DNA of 64,000 nucleotides, taken from the NCBI GenBank assembly GCA_014529385.2, contig CM043948.1, forward strand, positions 81,697,760 to 81,761,759, given 5' to 3'. Positions 11,518 through 21,451 of this stretch are shown here, piece after piece (position 1 is the stretch's first letter; the number at the start of each line of letters is the position of its first letter). This stretch comes from Adiantum capillus-veneris (lineage: Eukaryota > Streptophyta > Polypodiopsida > Polypodiales > Pteridaceae). The notes beneath the pieces were generated by a model. That model saw only the letters and a program-made list of their open reading frames with translations, had not been told where the DNA came from and searched no databases. Made by a program: the position numbers and the translations under genes.

Positions 11518-11776
11518 TTTTAGTGTGTGAGAGTATTCCATTGGTGTTAGGGTTAGTGTAAATTCCTTGCTTGTTTGTGGGTTGCTCTAACGATTCTCCT
11601 CTTTTGCGTCCTAGTTCGCTCTTAAACTAGGTGGTGCCCCTTGTGTAGTTGGGATTTGGCGGTGGGTTTGTTGTTTTGGTTTGTGTTGTGTTGTGCCCCA
11701 ACCCCATTGAGCAGCACGGGAGCCTTGAAGGGTGTCTAGAGGCCACTCTTCTTGTTGCCCGCCCCGGACCGCCTCA
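9018..11776 (+). repeat. 3' LTR of the Tat-like element
   Basis: A complete LTR of 2759 bases. It starts TGATAGCCGT after the polypurine tract and ends CCGCCTCA. A TATA box lies at 10759-10766 and a long (CT)n run at 11433-11514. An AT-rich part with (AT)n lies at about 9190-9430. Similarity to bases 1-2072 starts near 9663 and stops at 11776, which fixes the LTR end. Confidence 0.92.
10759..10766 (+). promoter_or_regulatory. TATA box of 3' LTR
   Basis: TATAAAAG in the same context as 1074-1081. In this LTR it could drive transcription outward into the satellite array. Confidence 0.55.
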
Positions 11777-14700
11777 CTATAAGGCTATATCTTAAGGGTT
11801 ATTCTTTCTCACCACTTGGAGTGACCAGCATAGGTTTTACATGGGGGTTTTGTTTCAAGGTCCACCACTTGTCCAAGCTAACTCTATTGAAACATAGAGA
11901 GAATCAAAGGTCCACCACTTGTCCAAGCTAGGGTCCATTGAAACATGGAGAGAAGGATGCTCCACCATTTGTCCAAGATACGCTCCATTGAAACATGAAG
12001 AGAAGCAAGCTACACCATGTCTCCAAGATGCTAAGCTCCATTGAAATACCTCAAACCCATGATATTTTGTACATGGGGGGTTTACATTCAAGGTCCACCA
12101 CTTGTCCAACCTATTATCTCTAGTAGCATGAGTGGTTTGGTCTCAAGATTCACCATTTTTCCACTCTATGTCATTCTATTAAGAATATCTGGGTGCTAAG
12201 GTCCACCACTTGTCCAACCTATAAGGCTATATCTTAAACTTTATTCTTTCTCACCACTTGGAGTTACCAAGGTAGGTTTTACATGGGAGTTTGGTTCGAA
12301 GGCCCACCACTTGTCCAAGCTAACTCTATTGAAACATAGAGAGAAGCAAAGGTCCACCACTTGTCCAAGCTAGGCTCCATTGAAACATGGAGAGAAGGAT
12401 GCTCCACCATTTGGCGAAGCTAACTCTATTGAAACATGGAAGGTTTACATTCAAGGTCCACCAGTTGTCCAACCTATTAACGCTAGTAGCATGAGGGGTT
12501 TGGTCTCAAGCTTCAACTTTTTCACTCTGTGTCATTATATAAGAATATTTGGGTATTAAGGGTCCACCACTTGTCCAACCTATAAGACTATATCTTAATG
12601 GTTATTCTTTCTGACCACTTGGAGTGACCATGAAAGGTTTTACATGGGGGTTTGGTTCCAAGGTCCACCACTTGTCCAAGCTAACTCTATTGAAACATAG
12701 AGAGAGAATCAAAGGTCCACCACTTGTCTAAGCTAGGTCTATTGAAACATGGAGAGAACGATGCTCCACCATTTGTCCAAGATAGACTCCATTGAAACAT
12801 GAAGAGAAGCAAGCTGCACCATGTCTCCAAGATGCTAGCCTCCATCGAAATAACTTAAACCCACGTTATTTTGTACATGGGGAGTTTACATTCAAGATCA
12901 ACAATTTGTCCAACCTATTATCGCTAGTAGCATGAGTGGTTTGCTCTCAAGATTCACCACTTTCCACTCTCTGTCATTATATTAAGAATATTTGGGTGTT
13001 AAGGTCCACCCACTTGTCCAACCTATAAGACTATATCTTAATGGTTATTCTTTCTCACCCCTTGAAAGACTATATCTTAAAGGTTATCCCTAGCTATTAT
13101 TGCTAGTAGCCTAAATGGTTTGGTCTCAAGATTCACCACTTTTATTAAGAATATGTGGGTGTTAAGGTCCACCACTTGTCCAACCTATAAGGCTACATTT
13201 AAAGGTTATTCTTTCTTACTACTTGGAGTGACCATGATAGGTTTTACATGGGGGTTTGGTTCCAAGGTCCACCACTTGTCCAAGCTAACTCTATTGAAAA
13301 CATAGAGAGAAGCAAAGGTCCACCCCTTGTCCTAAGCTAGGGTCCATTGAAAACATGGAGAGAAGGATGCTCCACCATTTGTCCAAGGTAGGCTCCATTG
13401 AAACATGAGGAGAAGCAAGGTGCACCATGTCTCCAAGATGCTAGGCTCCATCGAACAACATTAAATCCACGATATGTCGTAGATGAGGGGTTTACATTCA
13501 AGGTCCAACACTTGTCCAAGCTATTATTGGTAGTAGCCTGAGTGGTTTGGTCTCAAGATTCACCACTTTCCACTCTATGTCATTATATTAAGAATATGTG
13601 GGTGTTAAGGTCCACCACTTGTCCAACCTATAAGGCTACATCTTAAAGGTTATTCTTTCTTACTACTTGGAGTGACCATGATAGGTTTTACATGGGGGTT
13701 TGGTTCCAAGGTCCACCACTTGTCCAAGCTAACTCTATTGAAACATAGAGAGAAACAAAGGTCCACCACTTGTCCAAGCTAGGGTCCATTGAAACATGGA
13801 GAGAAGGATGCTCCACCATTTGTCCAAGATAGGCTCCATTGAAACATGACGAGAAGCAAGCTGCACCATGTCTCCAAGATGCTAGGCTCCATCGAAATAC
13901 ATTAAACCCACGATATTTCGTAGATGAGGGGTTTACATTCAAGGTCCACCACTTGTCCAAGCTATTATTGCTAGTAGCCTTAGTGGTTTGGTCTCAAGAT
14001 TCACCACTTTTATTAAGAATATGTGGGTGTTAAGGTCCACCACTTGTCCAACCTATAAGGCTACATCTTAAAGGTTATTCTTTCTTACTACTTGGAGTGA
14101 CCATGATAGGTTTTACATGGGGGTTTGGTTCCAAGGTCCACCACTTGTCCAAGCTAACTCTATTGAAACATAGAGAGAAGCAAAGGTCCACCCCTTGTCT
14201 AAGCTAGGGTCCATTGAAACATGGAGAGAAGGATGCACCACCATTTGTCCAACGTAAGCTCCATTGAAACATGAGGAGAAGCAAGCTGCACCATGTCTCC
14301 AAGATGCTAGGCTCCATCGAAAAACATTAAACCCACGATATGTCGGAGATGAGGGGTTTACATTCAAGGTCCACACTTGTCCAAGCTATTATTGGTAGTA
14401 GCCTGAGTGGTTTGGTCTCAAGATTCACCACTTTTCCACTCTATGTCATTATATTAAGAATATGCGCGTGTTAAGGTCCACCACTTGTCCAACCTATAAG
14501 GCTACATCTTAAAGGTTATTCTTTATTACCACTTGGAGTGACCATGATAGGTTTTACATGGGGGTTTGGTTCCAAGGTCCACCACTTGTCCAAGCTAACT
14601 CTATTGAAACATAGAGAGAAACAAAGGTCCACCACTTGTCCAAGCTAGGGTCCATTGAAACATGGAGAGAAGGATGCTCCACCATTTGTCCAAGATAGGC

Positions 14701-14797
14701 TCCATTGAAACATGACGAGAAGCAAGCTGCACCATGTCTCGAAGATGCTAGGCTCCATCGAAATACATTAAACCCACGATATTTCGTAGATGAGGGG
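11777..14797 (+). repeat. satellite array, left part, GGTCCACCACTTGTCCAA family
   Basis: Directly repeated units carry the core GGTCCACCACTTGTCCAA about every 50 bases, with variants such as CTCCACCATTTGTCCAA. The larger unit is anchored on AAGGCTAC/AAGGCTAT. From 13189 the anchors fall at 13632, 14057 and 14498 (intervals 443, 425, 441), while the left part (11777-13189) is more diverged. The array continues at 23756 after the inserted retrotransposon. Minus-strand ORFs beginning MDKWWTLNVNP are by-products of the repeat and not genes. Confidence 0.95.
14793..14797 (+). other. target-site duplication, left (AGGGG)
   Basis: AGGGG directly before the LTR start at 14798, repeated at 23751-23755 directly after the LTR end. 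Five-base duplications are standard for LTR element insertion. Confidence 0.95.
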
Positions 14798-15099
14798 TGT
14801 TAACCCTCGTGGCTCATGGACACCCTATCGCCTACGACGGACACTGTAACCATATTATGTATTATTTAGAGTCAGGTACCGGGCTTGTCGGACCAATAGG
14901 GAAAGGTAGAGTGATCGCCGATGAGAGGCGCACTTTAACTTGGACATTCAAGGGATTAGTTGGCTAAGCATGGGCGCCCAAGTCTGAATGGGGTGAGCTC
15001 CTATAAAAGCCAACTAAACCTAATTTTTACTCATTCTCTCATTTGTGCAATAGAAGAGTTCTCTTGCTCCATCTCCATCTTCTTCTTCTTCACCTCCTC

Positions 15100-15136
<37 letters not shown>

Positions 15137-15387
15137 GGAGAGTGTGTGTGCGATCGAGCATTACGAAGGCACGACGGCGGCGAAGCGGTTGAGCGCGGCA
15201 CGACTGCAGCTTCTTCTTCATCGCGGCGAGGAATCCACCACGAAGGCGAGCGTAGAGCGGTGAGTGACACACCCTTTGTTCTCTTGAGCTTGCTAATTTA
15301 GGCTTGTTGTGTGCTTGGAGCCGTTTGTGGCTCGCACACGGTGTATTGGCAAGTCCCTTGCTTCGACAGTGCGGCAAGGAGCGCACA
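14798..15387 (+). repeat. 5' LTR of gag-protease element
   Basis: 590 bases, TGTTAACCCT ... GAGCGCACA. It differs from the 3' LTR mainly by about 25 extra bases near its start (around 14820-14845) and scattered substitutions. A (GT)n(GA)n microsatellite lies at 15101-15142. Confidence 0.95.
15002..15009 (+). promoter_or_regulatory. TATA box of LTR
   Basis: TATAAAAG in the context GAGCTCCTATAAAAGCC, conserved in the 3' LTR at 23371-23378. Confidence 0.6.
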
Positions 15388-15391
15388 TTTT

Positions 15392-15410
15392 TGGCGCCGT
15401 TGCCGGGGAT
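15392..15410 (+). other. primer binding site, tRNA-Asp type
   Basis: TGGCGCCGTTGCCGGGGAT lies four bases after the 5' LTR. This sequence is complementary to the 3' end of plant tRNA-Asp and is the usual primer site of Athila/Tat-related elements. Confidence 0.9.
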
Positions 15411-15489
15411 ATGCCCTACACTAAGCTCGGTTAGCACTTTACACTTCCTTGTGGTGCAATTTCTATCATAGGAAAGGCAGGGAAGGAGT

Positions 15490-15780
15490 GTGTGGAGATT
15501 TCTGTTTTTTGTGTTTTCTGCATTTTCTGTCAAGTTTCAATTTCTGCTATTGTCTGTGCTTTTTCAATTTTCTGTATTTCTTGCGTTTTTTCAATTTCTG
15601 TAATTTCTGCATTTTCAATTTCGGCGTTTTCAATTTCTGCAATTTTCTGCGTTTCTGCGTTTTTTCAATTTTCTGCATTTCTGCATTTTCAATTTCTGCG
15701 TTTTCAATTTCTGCAATTTTCTGCATTTCTGCGTTTTTCAATTTTCTGCATTTTCAGTTTCTGTATTTTCTGCATCAAAA
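15490..15780 (+). repeat. minisatellite (TTTTCAATTTCTGCA)n in the leader
   Basis: Imperfect tandem copies of a roughly 15-30 base unit made of TTTTCAATTTCTGC and TTCTGCATTT blocks. A poly-A and AT stretch with many A runs follows (15776-15880). This is probably untranslated leader of the retrotransposon. The ORFs found here are low-complexity artefacts. Confidence 0.8.
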
Positions 15781-16381
15781 AAAAAATCTGAAAAAAAAAG
15801 TGATTTAAAAAAAATAAAAATAATAATAATTTTTTTCGAAAAAAAAAATTCCGGGAAAAAAAAATAAAAAAATAAAAACGCGAGTGAGCGGGCGGTGAAA
15901 TTTTTCGAAAATAAAAAACGTGACTCTTAAAACGGACGGGTTGGTTTGTATAAAAGATAGATCGGGATCGGGATCATTTCCCCAAGCCCAAGCCCAGGCC
16001 CAGGCCTCAGTCCTATGATATATACTAGACTCACTCTTATATATATACCCTACTCCCTCAAGAGAGAATGAGAGCATGTCGGACAAGTCCTCCACTCTCC
16101 TCCTTTCTCTTTCCACTTGCACCCTTAGACTTTCTAGTTTGGGCCTAGTTCCCTACTGGAAATTGACAGTTTTAAGGATTCCGAGGGCATAGAGTGACCA
16201 AACGGAGGGCTGTAAAGCACGGCACGACCCTCTGACCGATACGCTCGTTTCGAGCTATCACACGGCCCATTCCACGACACGCTCTAAAAAATCTAGCAAA
16301 AAAACAAACAAAAAACACGTTAAAAACTAGTCACAAGGCCTCTTAGAGCAGCTTTTTGACACCTTAGGGTATCAAAAGCAC

Positions 16382-19300
16382 ATGCACTTACGCTCTGGGC
16401 GGGTGCTAGAACACGAGCATATTGAGGGTGCCTCTGTTCATACGGACACCCATTACCCATCCACGATAAGCTCTAGACCCTCAGCGGGGACACAAGGTAG
16501 CACCACCCAAGACCCTAAAATAGCAGCTAGTGATTCCTCCTCCGACTCAGAAATCATGGAAGCATACCCTACCCAAAACACTGAGAGAGAAGGCCATGCA
16601 CCTCCCGAAGCTCCACATCCTAGTACTAGTATGTTTAGCCGTTTCATGGAAACATTAGGTAGAGCTACTCGCTCGGAACCTGATGCAAATGAAGCACACG
16701 AAGGGGGTGGGGAAGTGGACTATCCTTTCACATCGCACGTGGACCCCACACCCCCAAAGAGTGTCCATGTGGATATCCTACCAACTTCTTACCAAGAAGG
16801 CCCTGTTGAGCTGCCTCCTTCAGAAGTTCCCTCTAGAGTACCATTGGTGACAAGTAAAACCACGGGGAGCAACATTGCTTCTACCTCACAAGAAACCGTT
16901 AACACGTCGACTTTAGAAGGATTGTTCATTAATGATCATTGGACATACGACCTCCACACTGAGGTGTTGACGGATCTACACTCTGGCCACGCCTACCATG
17001 TAGGATGGATAGAGATTGTACAATCCACCTCTAGTGCCACGAGCATCGAAGATCAACAGAAAATGATCTGTAATGTTATCCATGGCATTATTCAATCAGA
17101 AAGGCAAAACCGAGGGGTAAATATACTCTCAACTGGCCCCATGAGATTTCTGGATACAAGCAAGGCTCAACAGCCTACTCTATCACAAATGGAGACTCCT
17201 CTAATGAGCCCCATGGACCCATCTTACGTCATTTCACTTGGGGTCTCTATGCAATCTGAGCCTTCGAGCGAAAACTTTAGCTTCCCTAACTTGGCTCAAC
17301 CCTCTATCAAGGAAAACACAGTGCTCACTCCAGGGATAAGCCTGACAGAGAATGTACCGATGACATCTACGGTTAGCGCAGTGCCACTACCTAGTGTCGT
17401 AGTACCTAATATGGGGCCTCGACCATATGTGCCTCTAGCCCCTTACGCACACATGGCCCCCACACCTCCAATTGTACCACTTGCTTATGCTCCTCGAGTG
17501 CCGCTCCCTAGCTCTTATCCGAGTGGACCTATGCCCGGTTATGTTCCATATCCTGCATCATCCACACATATGCCAAGACCGGCACCCGTCCCTCTCCCAC
17601 ATATGATTCCAAGAGTACCTCCACCGGCCCTGCCTCCTCACATAGGTGACTTGGCAGCGTTTGCTCAAACCATAGGTCGATCTATCGCGGAAAATATGCG
17701 ACATACATCTGATAGAGAGCCTAGAAGTAAGGCAGTACAAATTGCCAAACTCACGCAAAAATTCAATGGGGACGAAGATGCTAGGAAACACATTGAAGTG
17801 TTTGAACAAGTATGTGATTCCTTAGGGGAACGCAACGAACTACATAAGTGCAATGCCTTAAGCTTGACATTAAGTGGGAAGGCTGGAGATTGGTATAGAA
17901 CCCTAAGGGTGGACGAGAAAACAATCTACCCTACCCTTCGAAGGTTGTTTCTAAAGGAGTACATACGAGAAGGTGTGCTTTGGGGTGTAGCATCTCAGCT
18001 ACAGAAGGCCGAACGTAAGGAAGGAGAGTCAGTAAGGGACTTCATTAGTCGTCTAAAGCACTTAAACTCTCGCTGCCCTGTAAATGAGCGCTTCAACAAT
18101 AACCAACTGCTTGATCGATTCATTCGAGGGTTGAGGAATGAAGGAATCTATAATGGACTAGTGATTAGAGGTATCACAACCTGGGAAGATGTCACTGCCA
18201 ATGCAATCCAATTAGAGGACAACTTGATGATAGCAGGCATGAGGGTGTCTACTGACACGAGATCCACTAGCTCACAAGCCATTGAGTATGAACCCATGAC
18301 TGCAAAGCCCATTGCCAATGAGCCAAAGGTATTTGAGACCTTCTTGACAGACCTCACCAAGGCAATCCAAGAGTCTCTTAAGGATAATCGACCCCCTCAA
18401 AATAGTCACATGTATCCAAGAAGGGAGCAACAATGGTGTTCCATTTGCTTAGGTCCACATAGCACTAGTGAGTGCCCTACGTTTAGAGTAAAATTTAATG
18501 GAACTTACAACGCATGTGGTAGGTATGGTCACCAAGCTAAGGATTGTTTAATGATCAAACGTATGATGGCAAATAGACCACCTGTATCCTGGACGGATGC
18601 GCCTCGAGCTCCTGTATTGATGCCTACTCCACCTGTTGAGCAACTACCGCAACACATGGTCCCTAGATCTCAAAATGTTGTACAAGCTACACCGCTACCA
18701 CCTCCTGTGCTAGGACCGCAGCCCCCGCATCCAAGAGTCGCCCCTATGAACCAAGTGGGTTGCGAGCCATCAAATGCTTATCCAGATGGCTGTGAGGAGG
18801 AAATAGACACTAGTATTGCCTACGGACTTGATACATTGGAAGAGTGTCCTATATACTACATGGAAGATTGTTGGGGGCAAGTCAAGCCGGTTTATCAAGC
18901 TGCTGCTCTCGCATCCAGAGGTCAAAATATCAACACCCAGGCTAGGAGGCCACCTCTTCAATGCTACGAGTGTGGTGGACCACATCGAGCAGCGGAGTGC
19001 CCTATTAGGCTGCAAAAGAATGCTGCACAGATACAAATGAATCAAGGGAGCACGTCTGCAATGCCAATACTCACATGTAATCGTTGTGGCATAGATCACT
19101 TGATTGCCCAATGCCCCTATAACCCAAATGCGCCTAAAATCACACCCCTGAATTTGGTCGAAATTGCTAGTGTGACATCGCCAATACCACCCGTCGCACC
19201 CGCTTATGCGATTACACGGTCCATGCTTCAAGGGCCAGGCCATATCCTCGAAGAGAGAGATACCGCGTCAGTTATCCAAGCAAAGAAAAAGAAGACACGA

Positions 19301-19762
19301 AGGAAGAAGTCGCAGAATACGGAAAATTCAAAGCCAAGTTCCAAAACAAACATAGGAACAAGAGATGACCCTGTGTATATGAATGACCTCGAGGATGATT
19401 CAGATTCAGTCGAGACAATGGAGACTAGAACCAATACCACAAAGAGAAAGACCGACAAAGAAAACCGTAACATGGAACCAAATGAAAACCGAATAAGAGA
19501 AAACCATAAAGAGCCTCTGAAAACACCACAAGTGTTTCCAAATCCAATCCAAGACCCCCAAGATAAACCGCAGGGGCAAAAAGGGAAGAATCGTAAAAAG
19601 AAGATTGGGACGTACCCAAACCTAGTAGACGAGATTGAGCAGGTGAAACATCTAAGAGGTTTAGTGGAGGAGACTCAAAGGAAACTAGAACCAGAACCCA
19701 TGCAGTCAAAATTCATGACACAGTGTTTCCACGCAAGTTCATCCACCCCACATGAACCATAG
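16382..19762 (+). CDS. gag: large gag-like polyprotein, 1126 residues, intact
   Basis: The structural protein of the non-autonomous element. The start MHLRSGR follows a long leader. Residues ~1-440 are Ser/Pro-rich and end in a proline-rich stretch (~340-420, PYVPLAPYAHMAPTPPIVPL). Residues ~455-620 form the retrotransposon gag domain (KLTQKFNGDEDARKHIEVFE, then ALSLTLSGKAGDWYRTL, FLKEYIREGVLWGVASQLQK). Cysteine-rich knuckle-like segments follow at ~685-725 (CSICLGPHSTSEC, CGRYGHQAKDC), ~860 (CYECGGPHRAAEC) and ~895 (CNRCGIDHLIAQC), so four in all where most gag proteins have one or two. The C-terminus is highly charged. It is much longer than ordinary gypsy gag, and the frame is fully open. 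Confidence 0.88.
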   Translation: MHLRSGRVLEHEHIEGASVHTDTHYPSTISSRPSAGTQGSTTQDPKIAASDSSSDSEIMEAYPTQNTEREGHAPPEAPHPSTSMFSRFMETLGRATRSEPDANEAHEGGGEVDYPFTSHVDPTPPKSVHVDILPTSYQEGPVELPPSEVPSRVPLVTSKTTGSNIASTSQETVNTSTLEGLFINDHWTYDLHTEVLTDLHSGHAYHVGWIEIVQSTSSATSIEDQQKMICNVIHGIIQSERQNRGVNILSTGPMRFLDTSKAQQPTLSQMETPLMSPMDPSYVISLGVSMQSEPSSENFSFPNLAQPSIKENTVLTPGISLTENVPMTSTVSAVPLPSVVVPNMGPRPYVPLAPYAHMAPTPPIVPLAYAPRVPLPSSYPSGPMPGYVPYPASSTHMPRPAPVPLPHMIPRVPPPALPPHIGDLAAFAQTIGRSIAENMRHTSDREPRSKAVQIAKLTQKFNGDEDARKHIEVFEQVCDSLGERNELHKCNALSLTLSGKAGDWYRTLRVDEKTIYPTLRRLFLKEYIREGVLWGVASQLQKAERKEGESVRDFISRLKHLNSRCPVNERFNNNQLLDRFIRGLRNEGIYNGLVIRGITTWEDVTANAIQLEDNLMIAGMRVSTDTRSTSSQAIEYEPMTAKPIANEPKVFETFLTDLTKAIQESLKDNRPPQNSHMYPRREQQWCSICLGPHSTSECPTFRVKFNGTYNACGRYGHQAKDCLMIKRMMANRPPVSWTDAPRAPVLMPTPPVEQLPQHMVPRSQNVVQATPLPPPVLGPQPPHPRVAPMNQVGCEPSNAYPDGCEEEIDTSIAYGLDTLEECPIYYMEDCWGQVKPVYQAAALASRGQNINTQARRPPLQCYECGGPHRAAECPIRLQKNAAQIQMNQGSTSAMPILTCNRCGIDHLIAQCPYNPNAPKITPLNLVEIASVTSPIPPVAPAYAITRSMLQGPGHILEERDTASVIQAKKKKTRRKKSQNTENSKPSSKTNIGTRDDPVYMNDLEDDSDSVETMETRTNTTKRKTDKENRNMEPNENRIRENHKEPLKTPQVFPNPIQDPQDKPQGQKGKNRKKKIGTYPNLVDEIEQVKHLRGLVEETQRKLEPEPMQSKFMTQCFHASSSTPHEP

Positions 19763-19834
19763 ACCGTTAGCCATATCTAGTATCATCCAAGAAGGGAGTG
19801 AGGACGGACATCAGAAAGTGAGCATACACCTTTC

Positions 19835-21451
19835 TTGTTGGAAAGGATGTTTAACGAAGGAATACCTGATCCCATTGAGGAATATGAGATTCCATCCTCA
19901 CCAGTTCCTAGTCAAGGACCTACACCCTGCAAAACGCCAATGAATGTTGCCAAACTAGTGGACTTCATGTCTTCTGAGGTCCGAACCACGATCATAGCAA
20001 AGCTGTATGGAGATCCTGAGTTATTCCTTGCACTTCGAGCATTCCTTAACGGAGAGCTACGAACGGGATTACCGCAGTTTGCGCAACCAAATAGGCCTGA
20101 CTCGATTATGATTGATGAGGAAAATCATGTGCAATCACTTGACTTAGATGGACACGAGTCTGTGATCGAGGTACCCATTAACGAATTAGGGCAGTATTTT
20201 GAAGGCGACGAGTCTAATGCGACCCTACCCATCACTACCAAGGGATTAACTATAAAGGGAATTCTTGATGGTGGTGCGGGAGTTAGCATCGTTACAAAAG
20301 ATTGTTGGGAATCCATGGGAAAACCCCGCCTCAGTGTTACTAACATTGTGGTAAAGATGGCAAATGGTACCATAGCCAAACCTATGGGGATGCTCAAGGA
20401 TCTTAAGATCAAAGTTCTAGGACACAAGGTACGACATACGTTCATTGTAATGGATTTCTCTAAACACCTTATGTCATATGAAATGATTTTAGGACGACCA
20501 TTCATGAGGGAAGCACAAATGGTTCACGATTGGTCTAAAAATCATGTCTATTTGCAATTCCAAGACTCTGTCCTTAGAGTGGATTTGGTGACTGGTAAGG
20601 TACACCCCTTAGGGAGTAAAACCATTATTGATCATCGCTCTGACACCACAGTTCACTCGGCCCCACTACAATATTGTTACACTTGTAAGAAGGATACAGA
20701 CATTGGCCAAGATTCTCCTTACATGGATGTGTTACCGGGTATGACGGAATCAGACAACGTAGACTGGGTACACCTAGCATCAACCATAGACACTTGGGGA
20801 AATAGGGGGACGACCTGGGTAACACCTGAGGGGGATGAAATGCCTGTACCCTTAAATATGCTACAAGCAATGCATATCGCTTCCGACAAGACTCATCCTA
20901 ATGTAACGAAGAAAACATACAAGTGGGTCCCTAAAGCTTCTTTAGTGACCATAGCTAGTGCTAAAAAACGGAAACCTAGTAAGAACCGTACCACTCGCTC
21001 CAAGAAAAGTAAGAAAATGTTGCGATGGATCCCTAAACGACTATTGGAAGCCCAAGGCTACTATCAAGGAAATGATCAAATCTGGGTGCCAAAACGTAGA
21101 TTGTGCTCTTACCTATCACCTGACCCAAGTGAGCCCAATCCCGTAGCTCCAAAACGAATCAATGATCATGGAAAGAAAAAAATCACAGAATGCTACACAC
21201 CTGCTCCCGAGCTAGTTTGGGTACCAAAGAAAGAACGATTTGTTCCACCTAGCTCAGGAAGGGGGGAGTCCCATGAAGATTCTAGCTCCTCATGTAATAC
21301 ATCCATAGAGGTAAAAGCTTCTACACAGCCTCCATCTATAGTAGTGGACCTCCATGAAGCTACAAAAGAATCCAAACCTCCCAGTGTTCAAGAATCACCT
21401 GATGAACCACTTCAAGTTCGATCCTGGGAGAGTACCTTACCACCCTTGTAG
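19835..21451 (+). CDS. protease protein with repeated WVPK motifs
   Basis: A 538-residue ORF in the same frame as gag, separated from it by 72 bases with stops. The true start may be slightly upstream of this ATG, as HTPFLLERMF reads well. Residues ~115-245 hold a retroviral-type aspartic protease: ITTKGLTIKGILDGGAGVSI with the DGGAG active site, VVKMANGTIAKPMG, and a flap/C-terminal block ending MILGRPFM. Residues ~350-470 are very basic and carry four W(V/I)PK motifs (KWVPKAS, RWIPKRL, IWVPKRR, VWVPKKER). No RT follows. The function of the WVPK part is unknown to me. Confidence 0.85.
   Translation: MLERMFNEGIPDPIEEYEIPSSPVPSQGPTPCKTPMNVAKLVDFMSSEVRTTIIAKLYGDPELFLALRAFLNGELRTGLPQFAQPNRPDSIMIDEENHVQSLDLDGHESVIEVPINELGQYFEGDESNATLPITTKGLTIKGILDGGAGVSIVTKDCWESMGKPRLSVTNIVVKMANGTIAKPMGMLKDLKIKVLGHKVRHTFIVMDFSKHLMSYEMILGRPFMREAQMVHDWSKNHVYLQFQDSVLRVDLVTGKVHPLGSKTIIDHRSDTTVHSAPLQYCYTCKKDTDIGQDSPYMDVLPGMTESDNVDWVHLASTIDTWGNRGTTWVTPEGDEMPVPLNMLQAMHIASDKTHPNVTKKTYKWVPKASLVTIASAKKRKPSKNRTTRSKKSKKMLRWIPKRLLEAQGYYQGNDQIWVPKRRLCSYLSPDPSEPNPVAPKRINDHGKKKITECYTPAPELVWVPKKERFVPPSSGRGESHEDSSSSCNTSIEVKASTQPPSIVVDLHEATKESKPPSVQESPDEPLQVRSWESTLPPL

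Larger units (their letters stand above)
1..11776 (+). mobile_element. Tat-like Ty3/gypsy LTR retrotransposon, left end cut by window
   Basis: Two near-identical long repeats (1-2072 and 9018-11776) flank an interior with gag, aspartic protease, reverse transcriptase, RNase H, a second RNase H and integrase, in that order. This is the Ty3/gypsy order, and the second RNase H between RNase H and integrase is known from the plant Tat lineage. The bases after the 3' LTR, CTATA (11777-11781), fit the satellite consensus CCTATAAGGC, so I infer insertion into the satellite. The matching left target duplication lies outside the window. At least seven reading-frame changes break gag-pol, so the copy is dead, or its sequence carries many small indel errors. 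Confidence 0.9.

Noticed and set aside
11272-11541. ORFs rich in RERERE/SLSLSL in (CT)n or (GA)n runs, also at 41430-41888, 46245-46555 and 56268-56459
   Set aside because: Simple translation of dinucleotide repeats.
15449-15808. Phe/Ser/Ile/Cys-rich ORFs in the leader of the gag-protease element
   Set aside because: Low-complexity translation of the TTTTCAATTTCTGC minisatellite.
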